13,278 nt of DNA, from assembly GCA_947627085.1 (NCBI GenBank), contig CANQUO010000043.1:1-13278 (forward strand). The letters run 5' to 3'. Position numbers and translations under genes: made by a program. This DNA is from an uncultured Oscillospiraceae bacterium (GTDB taxonomy: Bacteria > Bacillota > Clostridia > Oscillospirales > Oscillospiraceae). The notes beneath the pieces were generated by a model that saw only the letters and a program-made list of their open reading frames with translations, was not told the origin of the DNA and made no database searches. Positions within the stretch are counted from its first letter, which is position 1; every line of letters starts with the position of its first letter. Shown here piece after piece: positions 5,460 through 12,826 of this stretch.

Positions 5460-7247
5460 TTACTTTATCGCCTTTGTCTCCACCTCGTCGCGGAGCATGG
5501 CGGCAAAGTCGTCAAAGCTCATGGCTCCAAGGTCTGTGCCGGAGCGGTGGCGTGGGGAGACGGTGACGTTTTCCATGTCCCTGTCGCCCACGACTACCAT
5601 GTAGGGGACCTTCTCCATCTGGGCGTCGCGAATCTTGCGGCCTATCTTCTCGCCGCGGGAATCGGTGGTGGCCCGGAAGCCCATCTCCGTAAGCCGCGCC
5701 TCTATGCCCTTGGCGTATTCCAGCGCCCTGTCGGTGACCGGCAGGACCCGGACCTGCTCCGGGCACATCCAGCACGGGAGCGCCCCGGCGTATTTCTCGA
5801 TGAGGTACGCCAGCGTCCGCTCATAGCAGCCCATCGACGTGCGGTGGATTATATACGGCAATGCCTTCTCGCCGTTTTCGTCGATATAGTACATGCCAAA
5901 GCGCTGGGCAAGGAGCATATCTATCTGGATAGTGACCAGCGTGTCCTCCTTGCCAAAGACGTTGTGGTACTGTATATCCAGCTTGGGCCCGTAGAAGGCG
6001 GCCTCGTCGATGCCGACGGTGTATTCCACCCCCAGATCGTCCAGTATCTGGCCCATGACCCGCTGGGCCTCGTCCCACTGTTCCGCCGTGCCCTCGTACT
6101 TGTTGTTGGGGTTGGACGGATCCCACTGGGAGAAGCGGAAGGTGCAGTCCTCCAGAAGTCCCAGTGTGCCAAGGCAGTATTTGGCAAGCTCCAGGCAGCC
6201 TTTGAACTCCTCCTCCAGCTGGTCCGGGCGGAGTATGAGATGGCCCTCGGAGATGGTGAACTGACGCACACGGATAAGGCCGTGCATCTCGCCGGAGTCC
6301 TCGTTGCGGAAAAGGGTGGACGTCTCGCCAAGGCGCATGGGCAGGTCCCGGTAGGAGCGCTGGCGGTTCAGGAATACCTGATACTGGAAGGGGCACGTCA
6401 TAGGCCGCAGGGCGAAGCACTCCTTCGTCTCGTCGGTGGGGTCGCCTAAAACGAACATTCCGTCCAGATAGTGGTCCCAGTGGCCGGATATCTTGTAAAG
6501 ATCGCTCTTAGCCATGAGGGGCGTCTTGGTGAGAAGATAGCCCTTCTTCTGCTCAAGGTCCTCTATCCAGCGCTGAAGGAGCTGGACAACCCTCGCGCCC
6601 TTGGGCAGGAGCACCGGCAGGCCCTGTCCGATGACGTCTACGGTGGTGAAGAACTCAAGCTCCCGGCCCAGCTTGTTGTGGTCGCGCTTTAGAGCCTCGG
6701 CCCGCTTTGTGAGATACTCGTCCAGCTCCTCCTTTTTGGGGAAGGCCACGCCGTAGATGCGCTGGAGGGTCTCACGGCTGGAGTCGCCCCGCCAGTAGGC
6801 GGCGTTGCAGGCGGTGAGCTTCAGGGCGTTGCCCTTCACCCGGCCCGTGGAGTCAAGGTGCGGCCCAGCGCAAAGGTCGGTAAACTCCCCCTGCTTATAA
6901 AAGCTTATGACCTCGCCCTCGGGAAGGTCGTTTATGAGCTCGACTTTAAACGGCTCGTCGGCCATGAACTTTAATGCCTCGTCCCTCGGAAGCTCAAAGC
7001 GCTCGATCTTGAGCTTCTCCTTGCATATCTTGCGCATCTCCGCCTCGATTTGGTCCAGATGCTCCGGGGTGAAGGCGAAGGGGGCGTAGAGGTCATAATA
7101 CCAGCCCTCGTCGATGGCGGGGCCGATGGCCAGCTTCACCTCCGGCCACAGGCGCTTGACGGCCTGGGCCATGATGTGGGAGCAGGAGTGCCAGTAGGTG
7201 TGCCGATACTCCGGGTTTTCAAAGGTGTACAGATTTTCTTCGGACAT
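5460..7247 (-). CDS. thrS: Threonyl-tRNA synthetase lacking the TGS domain
   Basis: Charges tRNA-Thr with threonine; cytoplasmic class II synthetase. The 595-residue protein starts directly in the editing domain: HSCSH (residues 20-24, the HxxxH site), CAGPH (126-130) and YWRGD...LQRIYG (151-165). The N-terminal TGS domain of the usual ~640-residue enzyme is absent. The catalytic core has MTCPFQYQVF (zinc ligand C285), motif 2 FRNEDSGEMHGLIRVRQF (313-330), H336, AFYGPKLD (417-424), IIHR (zinc ligand H468) and motif 3 GCYERTLAYL. The anticodon-binding domain runs from about 497 to the end. After motif 2 the usual QDDAH is replaced by ISEGH, keeping the histidine ligand. The start ATG at 7247 has AAAGGAGCG a few bases upstream. 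Expression is controlled by the T-box leader at 7276-7498. A 338-residue antisense reading frame is a shadow. Confidence 0.96.
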   Translation of the reverse strand: MSEENLYTFENPEYRHTYWHSCSHIMAQAVKRLWPEVKLAIGPAIDEGWYYDLYAPFAFTPEHLDQIEAEMRKICKEKLKIERFELPRDEALKFMADEPFKVELINDLPEGEVISFYKQGEFTDLCAGPHLDSTGRVKGNALKLTACNAAYWRGDSSRETLQRIYGVAFPKKEELDEYLTKRAEALKRDHNKLGRELEFFTTVDVIGQGLPVLLPKGARVVQLLQRWIEDLEQKKGYLLTKTPLMAKSDLYKISGHWDHYLDGMFVLGDPTDETKECFALRPMTCPFQYQVFLNRQRSYRDLPMRLGETSTLFRNEDSGEMHGLIRVRQFTISEGHLILRPDQLEEEFKGCLELAKYCLGTLGLLEDCTFRFSQWDPSNPNNKYEGTAEQWDEAQRVMGQILDDLGVEYTVGIDEAAFYGPKLDIQYHNVFGKEDTLVTIQIDMLLAQRFGMYYIDENGEKALPYIIHRTSMGCYERTLAYLIEKYAGALPCWMCPEQVRVLPVTDRALEYAKGIEARLTEMGFRATTDSRGEKIGRKIRDAQMEKVPYMVVVGDRDMENVTVSPRHRSGTDLGAMSFDDFAAMLRDEVETKAIK

Positions 7248-7275
7248 AAAAAACGCTCCTTTTCAGTCTCGGGGC

Positions 7276-7311
7276 AAATAAAAATTCACCCCTGAATTTA
7301 TCAGGGGTGAA
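7276..7311 (-). terminator. T-box attenuator terminator of thrS
   Basis: On the minus strand the 11-bp stem TTCACCCCTGA (7311-7301)/TCAGGGGTGAA (7295-7285), with a 5-base loop, is followed by TTTTTATTT (7284-7276). This is a classic intrinsic terminator placed between the T-box motif and the thrS ribosome site. It stops transcription when tRNA-Thr is charged. Confidence 0.92.
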
Positions 7312-7498
7312 GTAAAACTCCACGGTCCCACCCTGCTTACGGATATCATCCGTCGCTTTGTGTAAGCTGTAACGGGCTCGCCCGTCCCGGTCCTCCCGGG
7401 CAACTCGGGAGTGGTATCCCCGTCCCTCCCCCAGGCCGCTCACACCATCCGCGCCCCTCTCTGTGGGTTCATGCCGGTTCATTCTCCGTCATCGCCTA
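7276..7498 (-). promoter_or_regulatory. T-box riboswitch leader, threonine specific
   Basis: Leader RNA that binds uncharged tRNA-Thr and then lets thrS be transcribed. On the minus strand one can read the stem I motifs AGAGAGG and GGATGGTGTGAGC (about 7459-7437), the specifier loop with GATACCACTCC in which ACC (7415-7413, a threonine codon followed by A) is the specifier, and the T-box core AGGGTGGGACCGTGG (7334-7320) that pairs with the tRNA acceptor end. The terminator at 7276-7311 follows. In the TGGN bulge N is G, which can pair with C or wobble with U at the tRNA discriminator base. All elements are in the normal order and spacing. Confidence 0.95.
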
Positions 7499-7506
7499 TT
7501 TATATG

Positions 7507-7535
7507 GGAGTTTAGCACTGAATATTATTGTTGTC
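7507..7535 (-). promoter_or_regulatory. Promoter of the thrS T-box leader
   Basis: On the minus strand TTGACA, a 17-base spacer and TAAACT preceded by TGC (extended -10). The -35 is a perfect match. Transcription would begin close to 7500, at the 5' side of stem I. Confidence 0.75.
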
Positions 7536-7584
7536 AAGAAGATATTTTTTGGTTTTTCATCACTTGGAAATTACGCCAAAGCGA

Positions 7585-7613
7585 TTGAAAAAGGGAGAGG
7601 ATTAATTTATAAT
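7585..7613 (+). promoter_or_regulatory. Promoter of the restriction-modification operon
   Basis: TTGAAA (7585-7590), spacer of 17 bases, TATAAT (7608-7613), 36 bases upstream of the methyltransferase ATG. Near-consensus, so the methyltransferase should be made constitutively. I see no inverted-repeat C-box or controller-protein gene nearby. Confidence 0.75.
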
Positions 7614-7649
7614 AATTAAGACATTCATTACTTTTCCGGAGGAGCGGCA

Positions 7650-8726
7650 ATGGAGGAGCGGATTTTCAGGATGGGGGAGCTGTTCTGCGGACCAGGCGGT
7701 CTGGCCTGCGGGGCGCTCAGGGCCCGAAGTAATGACGGTGCTTTCCGCGTGGAGCACGTCTGGGCCAACGATTACGATCCGGATACCTGTAAAACCTACA
7801 TAAATAATATCTGCCCCGATCGCCCCGATACCGTTATATGCGAGGACGTGCGGGATATCGATATAGCTTCGCTTGGAGATATCGACGCCTTCTGTTACGG
7901 TTTTCCATGTAACAGCTTCTCAAACGTGGGCGAGCACCGGGGCTTTGCGAACGAGAAGTACGGCGAGCTTTACTGGTACGGCATCGAGGTCCTTAACGCC
8001 TATCATCCCGATTGGTTCATCGCCGAAAATGTCTCCGGTATACGCTCCGCCGGCTCGGGCGATTTTCAAACGATCCTGAAGGATATGCGTAGCGCCGGAT
8101 ACAGGCTTGTGGTACACCTCTACAGGTCCGAGGAATACGGCGTGCCCCAGACGCGGCACAGAGTCATAATCGTCGGCATAAAGAAGAAGCTTGACGTACG
8201 TTTTCGCGTCCCAAGTCCCGCCGAATACGCAACGTGCGACATCTCATCCCGGAAAGCCCTGTCGGATATCCCATCCTACGCTACTAACAACGAAATACGG
8301 GCCCTCTCAAAAAATGTCGTGAAGAGGCTTTCGTATATACTTCCCGGCGAAAATGTGTGGCAGGCGGAAACGCGCCTCGGCGACGCTTTTCCCGAGGAGC
8401 TGAAAATACATACAAAAACAAAAATAAGCCAGATATACAGAAAGCTCGACCCGGACAAACCGGCGTATACCGTTACCGCCTCCGGCGGCGGCGGTACGTA
8501 TATGTATCACTGGACCGACCGGGAGCTTACAAACCGGGAACGGGCGAGATTGCAGACCTTCCCTGACCGCTATGAGTTTTTTGGGGATTATTCCAGCGTA
8601 AGAAAGCAGATCGGTATGGCCGTTCCCTGTGATCTGGCGCAAATCGTTGTGACAGCCATCCTTAACAGCTTCGCGGGGATAGATTACCCGTGGGTGGAAC
8701 CGAACATGGAGGCGGACGATGACTGA
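7650..8726 (+). CDS. Type II DNA (cytosine-5) methyltransferase
   Basis: Methylates cytosine C5 in a specific DNA site, protecting it from the partner nuclease. The 358-residue protein shows the motifs in order: I ELFCGPGG (10-17, SAM binding), IV GFPCNSFS (84-91, catalytic C87), VI ENVSG (126-130), VIII QTRHRVIIVG (167-176), target-recognition region about 180-262, IX RKLDPDKPAYTVTASGGGG (264-282) and X QIGMAVPCDLAQ (320-331). The usual PCQ is PCN here, a variant that would place asparagine next to the nucleophile. The start at 7650 is supported by GGAGGAGC (7638-7645). Its 3' end overlaps the nuclease gene by 8 bases, so the two are translationally coupled. The island has lower GC than the flanking core genes, consistent with transfer. 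The recognition sequence cannot be read; a GC-rich site is a guess from related systems. Confidence 0.94.
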   Translation: MEERIFRMGELFCGPGGLACGALRARSNDGAFRVEHVWANDYDPDTCKTYINNICPDRPDTVICEDVRDIDIASLGDIDAFCYGFPCNSFSNVGEHRGFANEKYGELYWYGIEVLNAYHPDWFIAENVSGIRSAGSGDFQTILKDMRSAGYRLVVHLYRSEEYGVPQTRHRVIIVGIKKKLDVRFRVPSPAEYATCDISSRKALSDIPSYATNNEIRALSKNVVKRLSYILPGENVWQAETRLGDAFPEELKIHTKTKISQIYRKLDPDKPAYTVTASGGGGTYMYHWTDRELTNRERARLQTFPDRYEFFGDYSSVRKQIGMAVPCDLAQIVVTAILNSFAGIDYPWVEPNMEADDD

Positions 8727-9801
8727 CATACGTGATGTTCTCATGGGAAAGTCAATTTTTTTGACCTCCTCATTCGACGAGCCCGTACTGTACGCTCCCG
8801 CGAGGATCGAGTCCCCAAGTCCCTGCAACTCATTGAAGATAGTCACGGCCTTCACGGACTGCGACAGAATCTCCACCCATATGATAGCTCTCTCCGACGG
8901 TATGCGTACCGGTCAATTTGTAAAGGGCCTCTCGGTGGAGATAATCCTCGGGATGACAAAGACCGGCCTCTCCCCGAAAAAGCACGAGGATATATGCCGT
9001 CTCCTCAGATTTTTAAGCGGCACAAAGGGTATGCCCAGTATATCCTGCCGGTATGTCGTTCAGGGGCCGGAGGTACACTCCAAGCTCTATATATGGTCGC
9101 ACCCATATGAAAATGACCCGGAGGTCCCCGGCGTGGCGTACTGCGGCTCCCTCAACTACACCATGAACGCCTATTATAAGCGCCGGGAAACCGTAAGCAC
9201 GTGTTCCGCGTATGACGCCTATCAATACTATAAGCAGGTCCGTGAGTTTACTGTCGACTGCTTTGACCCCACTGTTTCCGAAAAGCTGAAGAATGTCACG
9301 AACAACTCACCGGAGGCGCTTGACGAGCCGGGTGACAGCTCGGAAAGCGATTACCTTTTTTACGACAGTATGTCCCCTGTGGACACGCTCAGGGTCTCAC
9401 TCCTCCTGGCCGACGGGAGCGACACCGGTTACGGCTCGGGAGTCAACTGGGGCATCCGAAAAAACGGCACAAAGCGCGGCCAAAACCAGGCGTATATCCC
9501 ATATAACAGTCAGGACAGGAAAGCCGGATTTTTCCCGGACAGACTAAATCCAAGTGACGAGAACTGTCCCATGTTCAAGGTCATCACCAAAGATTTCGGC
9601 TCATTCCATATGCGCATGGCCCAGCAGGGCAACAAGGCCATACACAGCGTGGAGAGCAACGCCATATTGGGCGAGTGGATACGCAAGCGCATCGGCGCGC
9701 CCTCCGGAGGGTATGTCACCAAGCATATGCTGGAGCTCTACGGAAGGACCTATGTCACGTTCAGGAGGTACGCCGACGGCACTTATCTTTTGGATTTTTA
9801 A
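8719..9801 (+). CDS. PLD-fold Type II restriction endonuclease, NgoFVII-like
   Basis: 360-residue endonuclease expected to cut DNA at sites left unmethylated by the upstream gene. The N-terminal half has a phospholipase-D-type active site: VHSKLYIW (H120, K122), then AYCGSLNYT (G143, S144, N146) and RRETVS (E157). One such HxK motif per chain implies a dimer with a single shared site, as in BfiI. The C-terminal part, about 220-360, resembles the B3-like DNA-binding domain of this family: VNWGIRKN, NQAYIPYN, KAIHSVESNAILGEWIRKRIG, LYGRTYVTFRRYADGTYLLDF. PLD nucleases of this type need no metal ion. The ATG at 8719 lies inside the methyltransferase 3' end, with GGAGG about 5 bases upstream. The family assignment is from memory of motifs and the neighbouring methyltransferase; phospholipase activity itself is unlikely. 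Confidence 0.88.
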   Translation: MTDIRDVLMGKSIFLTSSFDEPVLYAPARIESPSPCNSLKIVTAFTDCDRISTHMIALSDGMRTGQFVKGLSVEIILGMTKTGLSPKKHEDICRLLRFLSGTKGMPSISCRYVVQGPEVHSKLYIWSHPYENDPEVPGVAYCGSLNYTMNAYYKRRETVSTCSAYDAYQYYKQVREFTVDCFDPTVSEKLKNVTNNSPEALDEPGDSSESDYLFYDSMSPVDTLRVSLLLADGSDTGYGSGVNWGIRKNGTKRGQNQAYIPYNSQDRKAGFFPDRLNPSDENCPMFKVITKDFGSFHMRMAQQGNKAIHSVESNAILGEWIRKRIGAPSGGYVTKHMLELYGRTYVTFRRYADGTYLLDF

Positions 9802-9893
9802 CGGTCGGAGGGCGGCAATACCAAATTTACGCGGCATGCTTCCCGACAGAAAATCGCCCGGCGGCCTATTCGAATCAAATGACAAAAAGCATA

Positions 9894-9924
9894 AAAAGCG
9901 GCGCGGGAAATCCGCGTCGCTTTT
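9894..9924. terminator. Bidirectional intrinsic terminator
   Basis: AAAAGCGGCGCGG (9894-9906) pairs with CCGCGTCGCTTTT (9912-9924) across a GAAAT loop, with one G-T mismatch. The A-run on one side and T-run on the other allow it to work in both directions, ending the restriction-modification operon from the left and the CBS gene (stop at 9955) from the right. Confidence 0.75.
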
Positions 9925-9954
9925 AACGTTGATATGGGCCGTCCCCGGCTTTTT

Positions 9955-10386
9955 TCATTTCTCCGTAAACTCCCCGTCGGCCGGGGGGAGGGGGTTGTTG
10001 GTCAGGTCCGCGATGATCATGCGGCGGGTGATTATGCCGCAAAGGCACCCGCGGTCGTCCACCACCGGGACGAAGTTCTGCTTTAAGGAGGCGTCGATTA
10101 TCTCGGCCTCGGTGGCCGTTATGGGCACCGGCGGGCAGAAGTCCCGGCGCATGATGTCCCCCACGGTGGCCGTCTCGTGCTCCAGGGGGTCCCAGTGGCC
10201 CTGGGTGACGATGTACCGGAGAAAATCCCGATCGTTGACGCACCCTAAAAACTTCCCCGCGCTGTCCAGCACCGGGATGGCCGTGTAGCCGTGGCGGCGC
10301 ATTATATCCACGGCCTTGCGTATTGACATCGACGCGTCAAGGCAGACTGTCAGGGCCTTGGGCACCATTATCTTTGCTATGTTCAT
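9955..10386 (-). CDS. Tandem CBS-domain protein
   Basis: 143-residue protein made of two CBS domains (about residues 1-62 and 72-135). Visible signatures are IMVPKALTVCLDASMSIRKA, GYTAIPVLDSAGKFLGCVNDRDFLRYIV in the first domain and VGDIMRRDF, EIIDASLKQNFVPVVDDRGCLCGIITRRMII in the second. An adenosine-nucleotide sensor role is usual for the family; there is no effector domain, so the target is unknown. The start at 10386 is chosen because GGAGGGAG (10401-10394) lies 7 bases upstream; the longer in-frame start at 10410 lacks one. It is divergent from mnmG across an AT-rich 150-base gap. It is only loosely similar to the CBS protein at 206-634, so the two do not look like a recent duplication. 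Confidence 0.88.
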   Translation of the reverse strand: MNIAKIMVPKALTVCLDASMSIRKAVDIMRRHGYTAIPVLDSAGKFLGCVNDRDFLRYIVTQGHWDPLEHETATVGDIMRRDFCPPVPITATEAEIIDASLKQNFVPVVDDRGCLCGIITRRMIIADLTNNPLPPADGEFTEK

Positions 10387-10482
10387 TGCGGTCTCCCTCC
10401 ATTTATTCACTATTTGTTATTTAAACATAAATTTGTTAAAATGGCGTTAATATTCGTCTTAATTTACAATTTGTTTAAAAGC

Positions 10483-10511
10483 TTGATTTAACTCCCTTAT
10501 TATATTACAAT
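10483..10511 (+). promoter_or_regulatory. Promoter of mnmG
   Basis: TTGATT (10483-10488), 17-base spacer, TACAAT (10506-10511). The in-frame ATG at 10510 overlaps the -10 box and would not be in the mRNA, which confirms the start at 10537. Confidence 0.7.
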
Positions 10512-10536
10512 GGTCCCACGAAAAGAGGTGCTTTTT

Positions 10537-12399
10537 ATGGAATACAAGGCCGGCTCCTGCGATGTGGCCGTGATCGGCGCGGGGCACGCCGGGATAGAGG
10601 CGGCTCTGGCCGCGGCGAGGCTGGGATGCCGGGTGGTGTGCTTCGCCATCAACCTCGACAGCGTGGGGAACATGCCCTGCAACCCGGCCATCGGCGGCAC
10701 GGCCAAGGGGCACCTGGTGCGGGAGCTGAGCTGTCTCGGCGGCGAGATGCCGGTCGCGGCGGATAAGGCCTGCATCCAGTACAGGATGCTCAACTTGGGC
10801 AAGGGCCCGGCGGTCTGGTCGCTCCGGGCCCAGGCCGACAGGCGGGAGTATCAGCGGATAATGAAGGGGACGCTGGAGAGGCAGGAAAATCTGCGCCTCG
10901 TCCAGGCGGAGATAACGGAGATACGCCTTGAAAACGGCGCCGTCTCCTCAGTGGTCACGGCCTCCGGAGCCGTTTGGAGCTGCCTTGCGGCCATTGTGTG
11001 CACCGGGACGTATCTCTCGGGCCGGACCATCGTGGGCGACGTGACGCGGGAGAGCGGGCCCGACGGGATGCACGCCGCGCTCCCCCTGACGGACTGCCTG
11101 CGTGCCCTGGGCCTCAGGCTCCGGCGGTTCAAGACGGGCACCCCGCCAAGAGTAAACGCCCGGAGCGTGGATTTTTCAAAAATGGAGCTTCAGTCCGGGG
11201 ATACAGAGCCCGAGCCCTTCACCTTCGACGGGGAGAGCGCCCCCGAAAACCGGGCCGTGTGCTGGCTGACCTGGACTAACGAGCGGACCCACGAGATAAT
11301 AAGGGCGAACCTCCACCGCTCACCCCTCTTCAACGGCACCATCGACGGGGTGGGGCCCAGATACTGCCCCTCCATCGAGACGAAGATAGTCACCTTTCCG
11401 GATAAAAAGCGCCACCAGCTTTTTGTGGAGCCCATGGGTTTAGGGACCGAGGAGCTATATTTGCAGGGCCTGAGCTCCTCCCTCCCCGAGGACGTGCAGG
11501 CGGATATGGTCCACTCCATACCGGGGCTTGAAAACGCCGTCATACAGCGCTACGCCTACGCCATCGAGTACGACTGCGTGGACCCCACCGAGCTCCGTGC
11601 TACGCTTGAGGCGAAAAAAGTCCCCGGCCTTTACGGCGCGGGGCAGTTCAACGGAAGCTCCGGCTATGAGGAGGCGGCCGTCCAGGGCTTTGTGGCCGGC
11701 GTCAACGCGGCTTTGAAGCTCTTGGGGCGGGAGCCCATGATACTGGACCGGGCCGGGAGCTACATCGGGACGCTCATCGACGACCTGGTGACCCGAGGCA
11801 CCAACGAGCCCTACCGGATGATGACCTCCCGCTCGGAGTACCGGCTCTATCTTCGACAGGACAACGCTGATATCAGGCTGTGCCGCGTGGGACATGACCT
11901 GGGCCTAATATCCGACCAGCGATACGCGCGGGTCCTGAAAAAATACGAGCTTGTAAAAAATGAGATCGCGCGGCTGGAGAGCGCCTTCACCCCGCCGACA
12001 GATAAACTCAATGAGTTTCTTGCCTCCCACGGTCAGCCGCCGGTGAGCACCGGCGTGAGCCTTGCCGGCCTTGTGAGAAGGCCCCAGCTCGACTACGCCT
12101 CCACCGCCCCCTTCGACCCCGGCCGCCCGGAGCTTCCGAAAGCGGTGACAAAGGAGGCGGAGATTGAGCTCAAATACGCCGGCTACATCGAAAAGCAGGA
12201 GCGCCAGATAAAGGAGTTTCGCCGCCTCGAGGCGAAAAAGCTCCCGGAGGACATAGACTACAACTCCATCCAGGGCCTTCGTATGGAGGCAAGGCAGAAG
12301 CTCTCCGAGATACGCCCGGAAAATTTAGGCCAGGCCAGCCGCATCTCCGGCGTCTCCCCCGCCGACGCCGCCGCGTTGATGGTGTACCTTGAGCACTGA
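10537..12399 (+). CDS. mnmG: tRNA uridine-5-carboxymethylaminomethyl modification enzyme MnmG (GidA)
   Basis: FAD-dependent protein that, together with MnmE, installs the carboxymethylaminomethyl group on C5 of wobble uridine-34 of several tRNAs. The 620-residue length is normal. Seen are the FAD dinucleotide fold GAGHAGIEAALAAARLG (14-30), MPCNPAIGGTAKGHLVREL with the first conserved cysteine (C48), RFKTGTPPRV, YCPSIETKIV with the second conserved cysteine, FNGSSGYEEAAVQGFVAGVNAAL, the TRGTNEPYRMMTSRSEYRLYLRQDNAD block, and the C-terminal MnmE-binding helices (YAGYIEKQERQIKEFRRLE, SRISGVSPADAAALMVYLE). Some positions differ from textbook MnmG (CNPAIGGT for CNPSIGGP, WSLRAQ for RALRAQ). The ATG at 10537 has AAAGAGGTG 6-7 bases upstream. 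It is not flanked by mnmE or rsmG; a pseudogene scar follows directly. Confidence 0.95.
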   Translation: MEYKAGSCDVAVIGAGHAGIEAALAAARLGCRVVCFAINLDSVGNMPCNPAIGGTAKGHLVRELSCLGGEMPVAADKACIQYRMLNLGKGPAVWSLRAQADRREYQRIMKGTLERQENLRLVQAEITEIRLENGAVSSVVTASGAVWSCLAAIVCTGTYLSGRTIVGDVTRESGPDGMHAALPLTDCLRALGLRLRRFKTGTPPRVNARSVDFSKMELQSGDTEPEPFTFDGESAPENRAVCWLTWTNERTHEIIRANLHRSPLFNGTIDGVGPRYCPSIETKIVTFPDKKRHQLFVEPMGLGTEELYLQGLSSSLPEDVQADMVHSIPGLENAVIQRYAYAIEYDCVDPTELRATLEAKKVPGLYGAGQFNGSSGYEEAAVQGFVAGVNAALKLLGREPMILDRAGSYIGTLIDDLVTRGTNEPYRMMTSRSEYRLYLRQDNADIRLCRVGHDLGLISDQRYARVLKKYELVKNEIARLESAFTPPTDKLNEFLASHGQPPVSTGVSLAGLVRRPQLDYASTAPFDPGRPELPKAVTKEAEIELKYAGYIEKQERQIKEFRRLEAKKLPEDIDYNSIQGLRMEARQKLSEIRPENLGQASRISGVSPADAAALMVYLEH

Positions 12400-12415
12400 C
12401 ACCGCAACCGCGATC

Positions 12416-12550
12416 CACAACAAAATCCTCAAATCCACCGGTCTCCCCCACATATGCCTACATGATCTCCGCCACACATCCGCCGCCTTGACGCCGTAAA
12501 ACGGAGCGGACGTCAAAACCGTGCCCTCCATCCTCGGCCCCTTCACCGCC
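12416..12550 (+). pseudogene. Remnant of a tyrosine recombinase (integrase) C-terminus
   Basis: In one frame (codons starting at 12416) the sequence reads IHNKILKSTGLPHICLHDLRHTSAALTP, then a stop (TAA, 12497-12499), then NGADVKTVPSILGPFTA. This matches the end of phage/ICE-type integrases: the HxLRH motif holds a catalytic arginine, and NGxDVKTV.xxLGHFSA carries the next conserved segment, with the expected histidine changed to proline here (LGPF for LGHF). The upstream catalytic core is missing and the final tyrosine segment is lost. It begins within about 20 bases of the mnmG stop codon. Clearly non-functional as a recombinase. Confidence 0.75.
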
Positions 12551-12778
12551 ATCACGACCGTCATAATCTCCATCTTCCAGTTCGTGGGCCAGAAGGTAAA
12601 GCCCCTCATCCTCTCCATGCTCCGAAAGGGCGGGCTGGACGTGCCATTTATGTTCCTCCTGAACGCCTGGCGCGGCGTTGACGCCATCGCCTGGGCCACC
12701 CCTATCGCGGACTGCGGCGCTATGCTGGTTGGCATCCTCCTGTTTGTGCCGTTATGGAGAAAGATGAAAACCGAATAG
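12536..12778 (+). pseudogene. Remnant of a MATE-family efflux transporter C-terminus
   Basis: The frame of the integrase remnant continues without interruption into about 75 residues resembling the last two membrane helices of a MATE multidrug/Na+ antiporter: TTVIISIFQFVGQKVKPLILSMLRKGGLDVPFMFLL, then GVDAIAWATPIADCGAMLVGILLFVPLWRKMKTE and a TAG stop. The first ten helices (full proteins are about 450 residues) are absent. A GTG at 12521 could start an 85-residue chimeric peptide, but the only upstream purine-rich stretch is poorly spaced. The pump lies directly before a TetR regulator, a common pairing, so the intact ancestor was probably a TetR-controlled efflux gene. Confidence 0.75.
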
Positions 12779-12785
12779 CCAAAAT

Positions 12786-12819
12786 ACTCCTCACCCGTAA
12801 AGTGGGGAGTTCTTTTTTC
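12786..12819 (+). terminator. Intrinsic terminator after the MATE remnant
   Basis: ACTCCTCAC (12786-12794) pairs with GTGGGGAGT (12802-12810), one wobble pair, 7-base loop, followed by TCTTTTTTC. A standard rho-independent terminator that would have ended the MATE transcript and now insulates the TetR gene. Confidence 0.85.
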
Positions 12820-12826
12820 TGAAGTT

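Noticed and set aside
5433..6449. 338-codon open frame on the plus strand, antisense to thrS
   Set aside because: It lies wholly opposite a clear thrS coding sequence, has no ribosome site or domain, and its composition is that of the complement of a GC-rich gene.
7276..7311. Possible stand-alone terminator unrelated to thrS
   Set aside because: The specifier codon, stem I motifs and T-box core upstream show that it is the regulated terminator of a T-box.
8307..8876. 189-codon minus-strand frame across the methyltransferase/nuclease junction
   Set aside because: Antisense to two well-supported genes; no domain or start signal.
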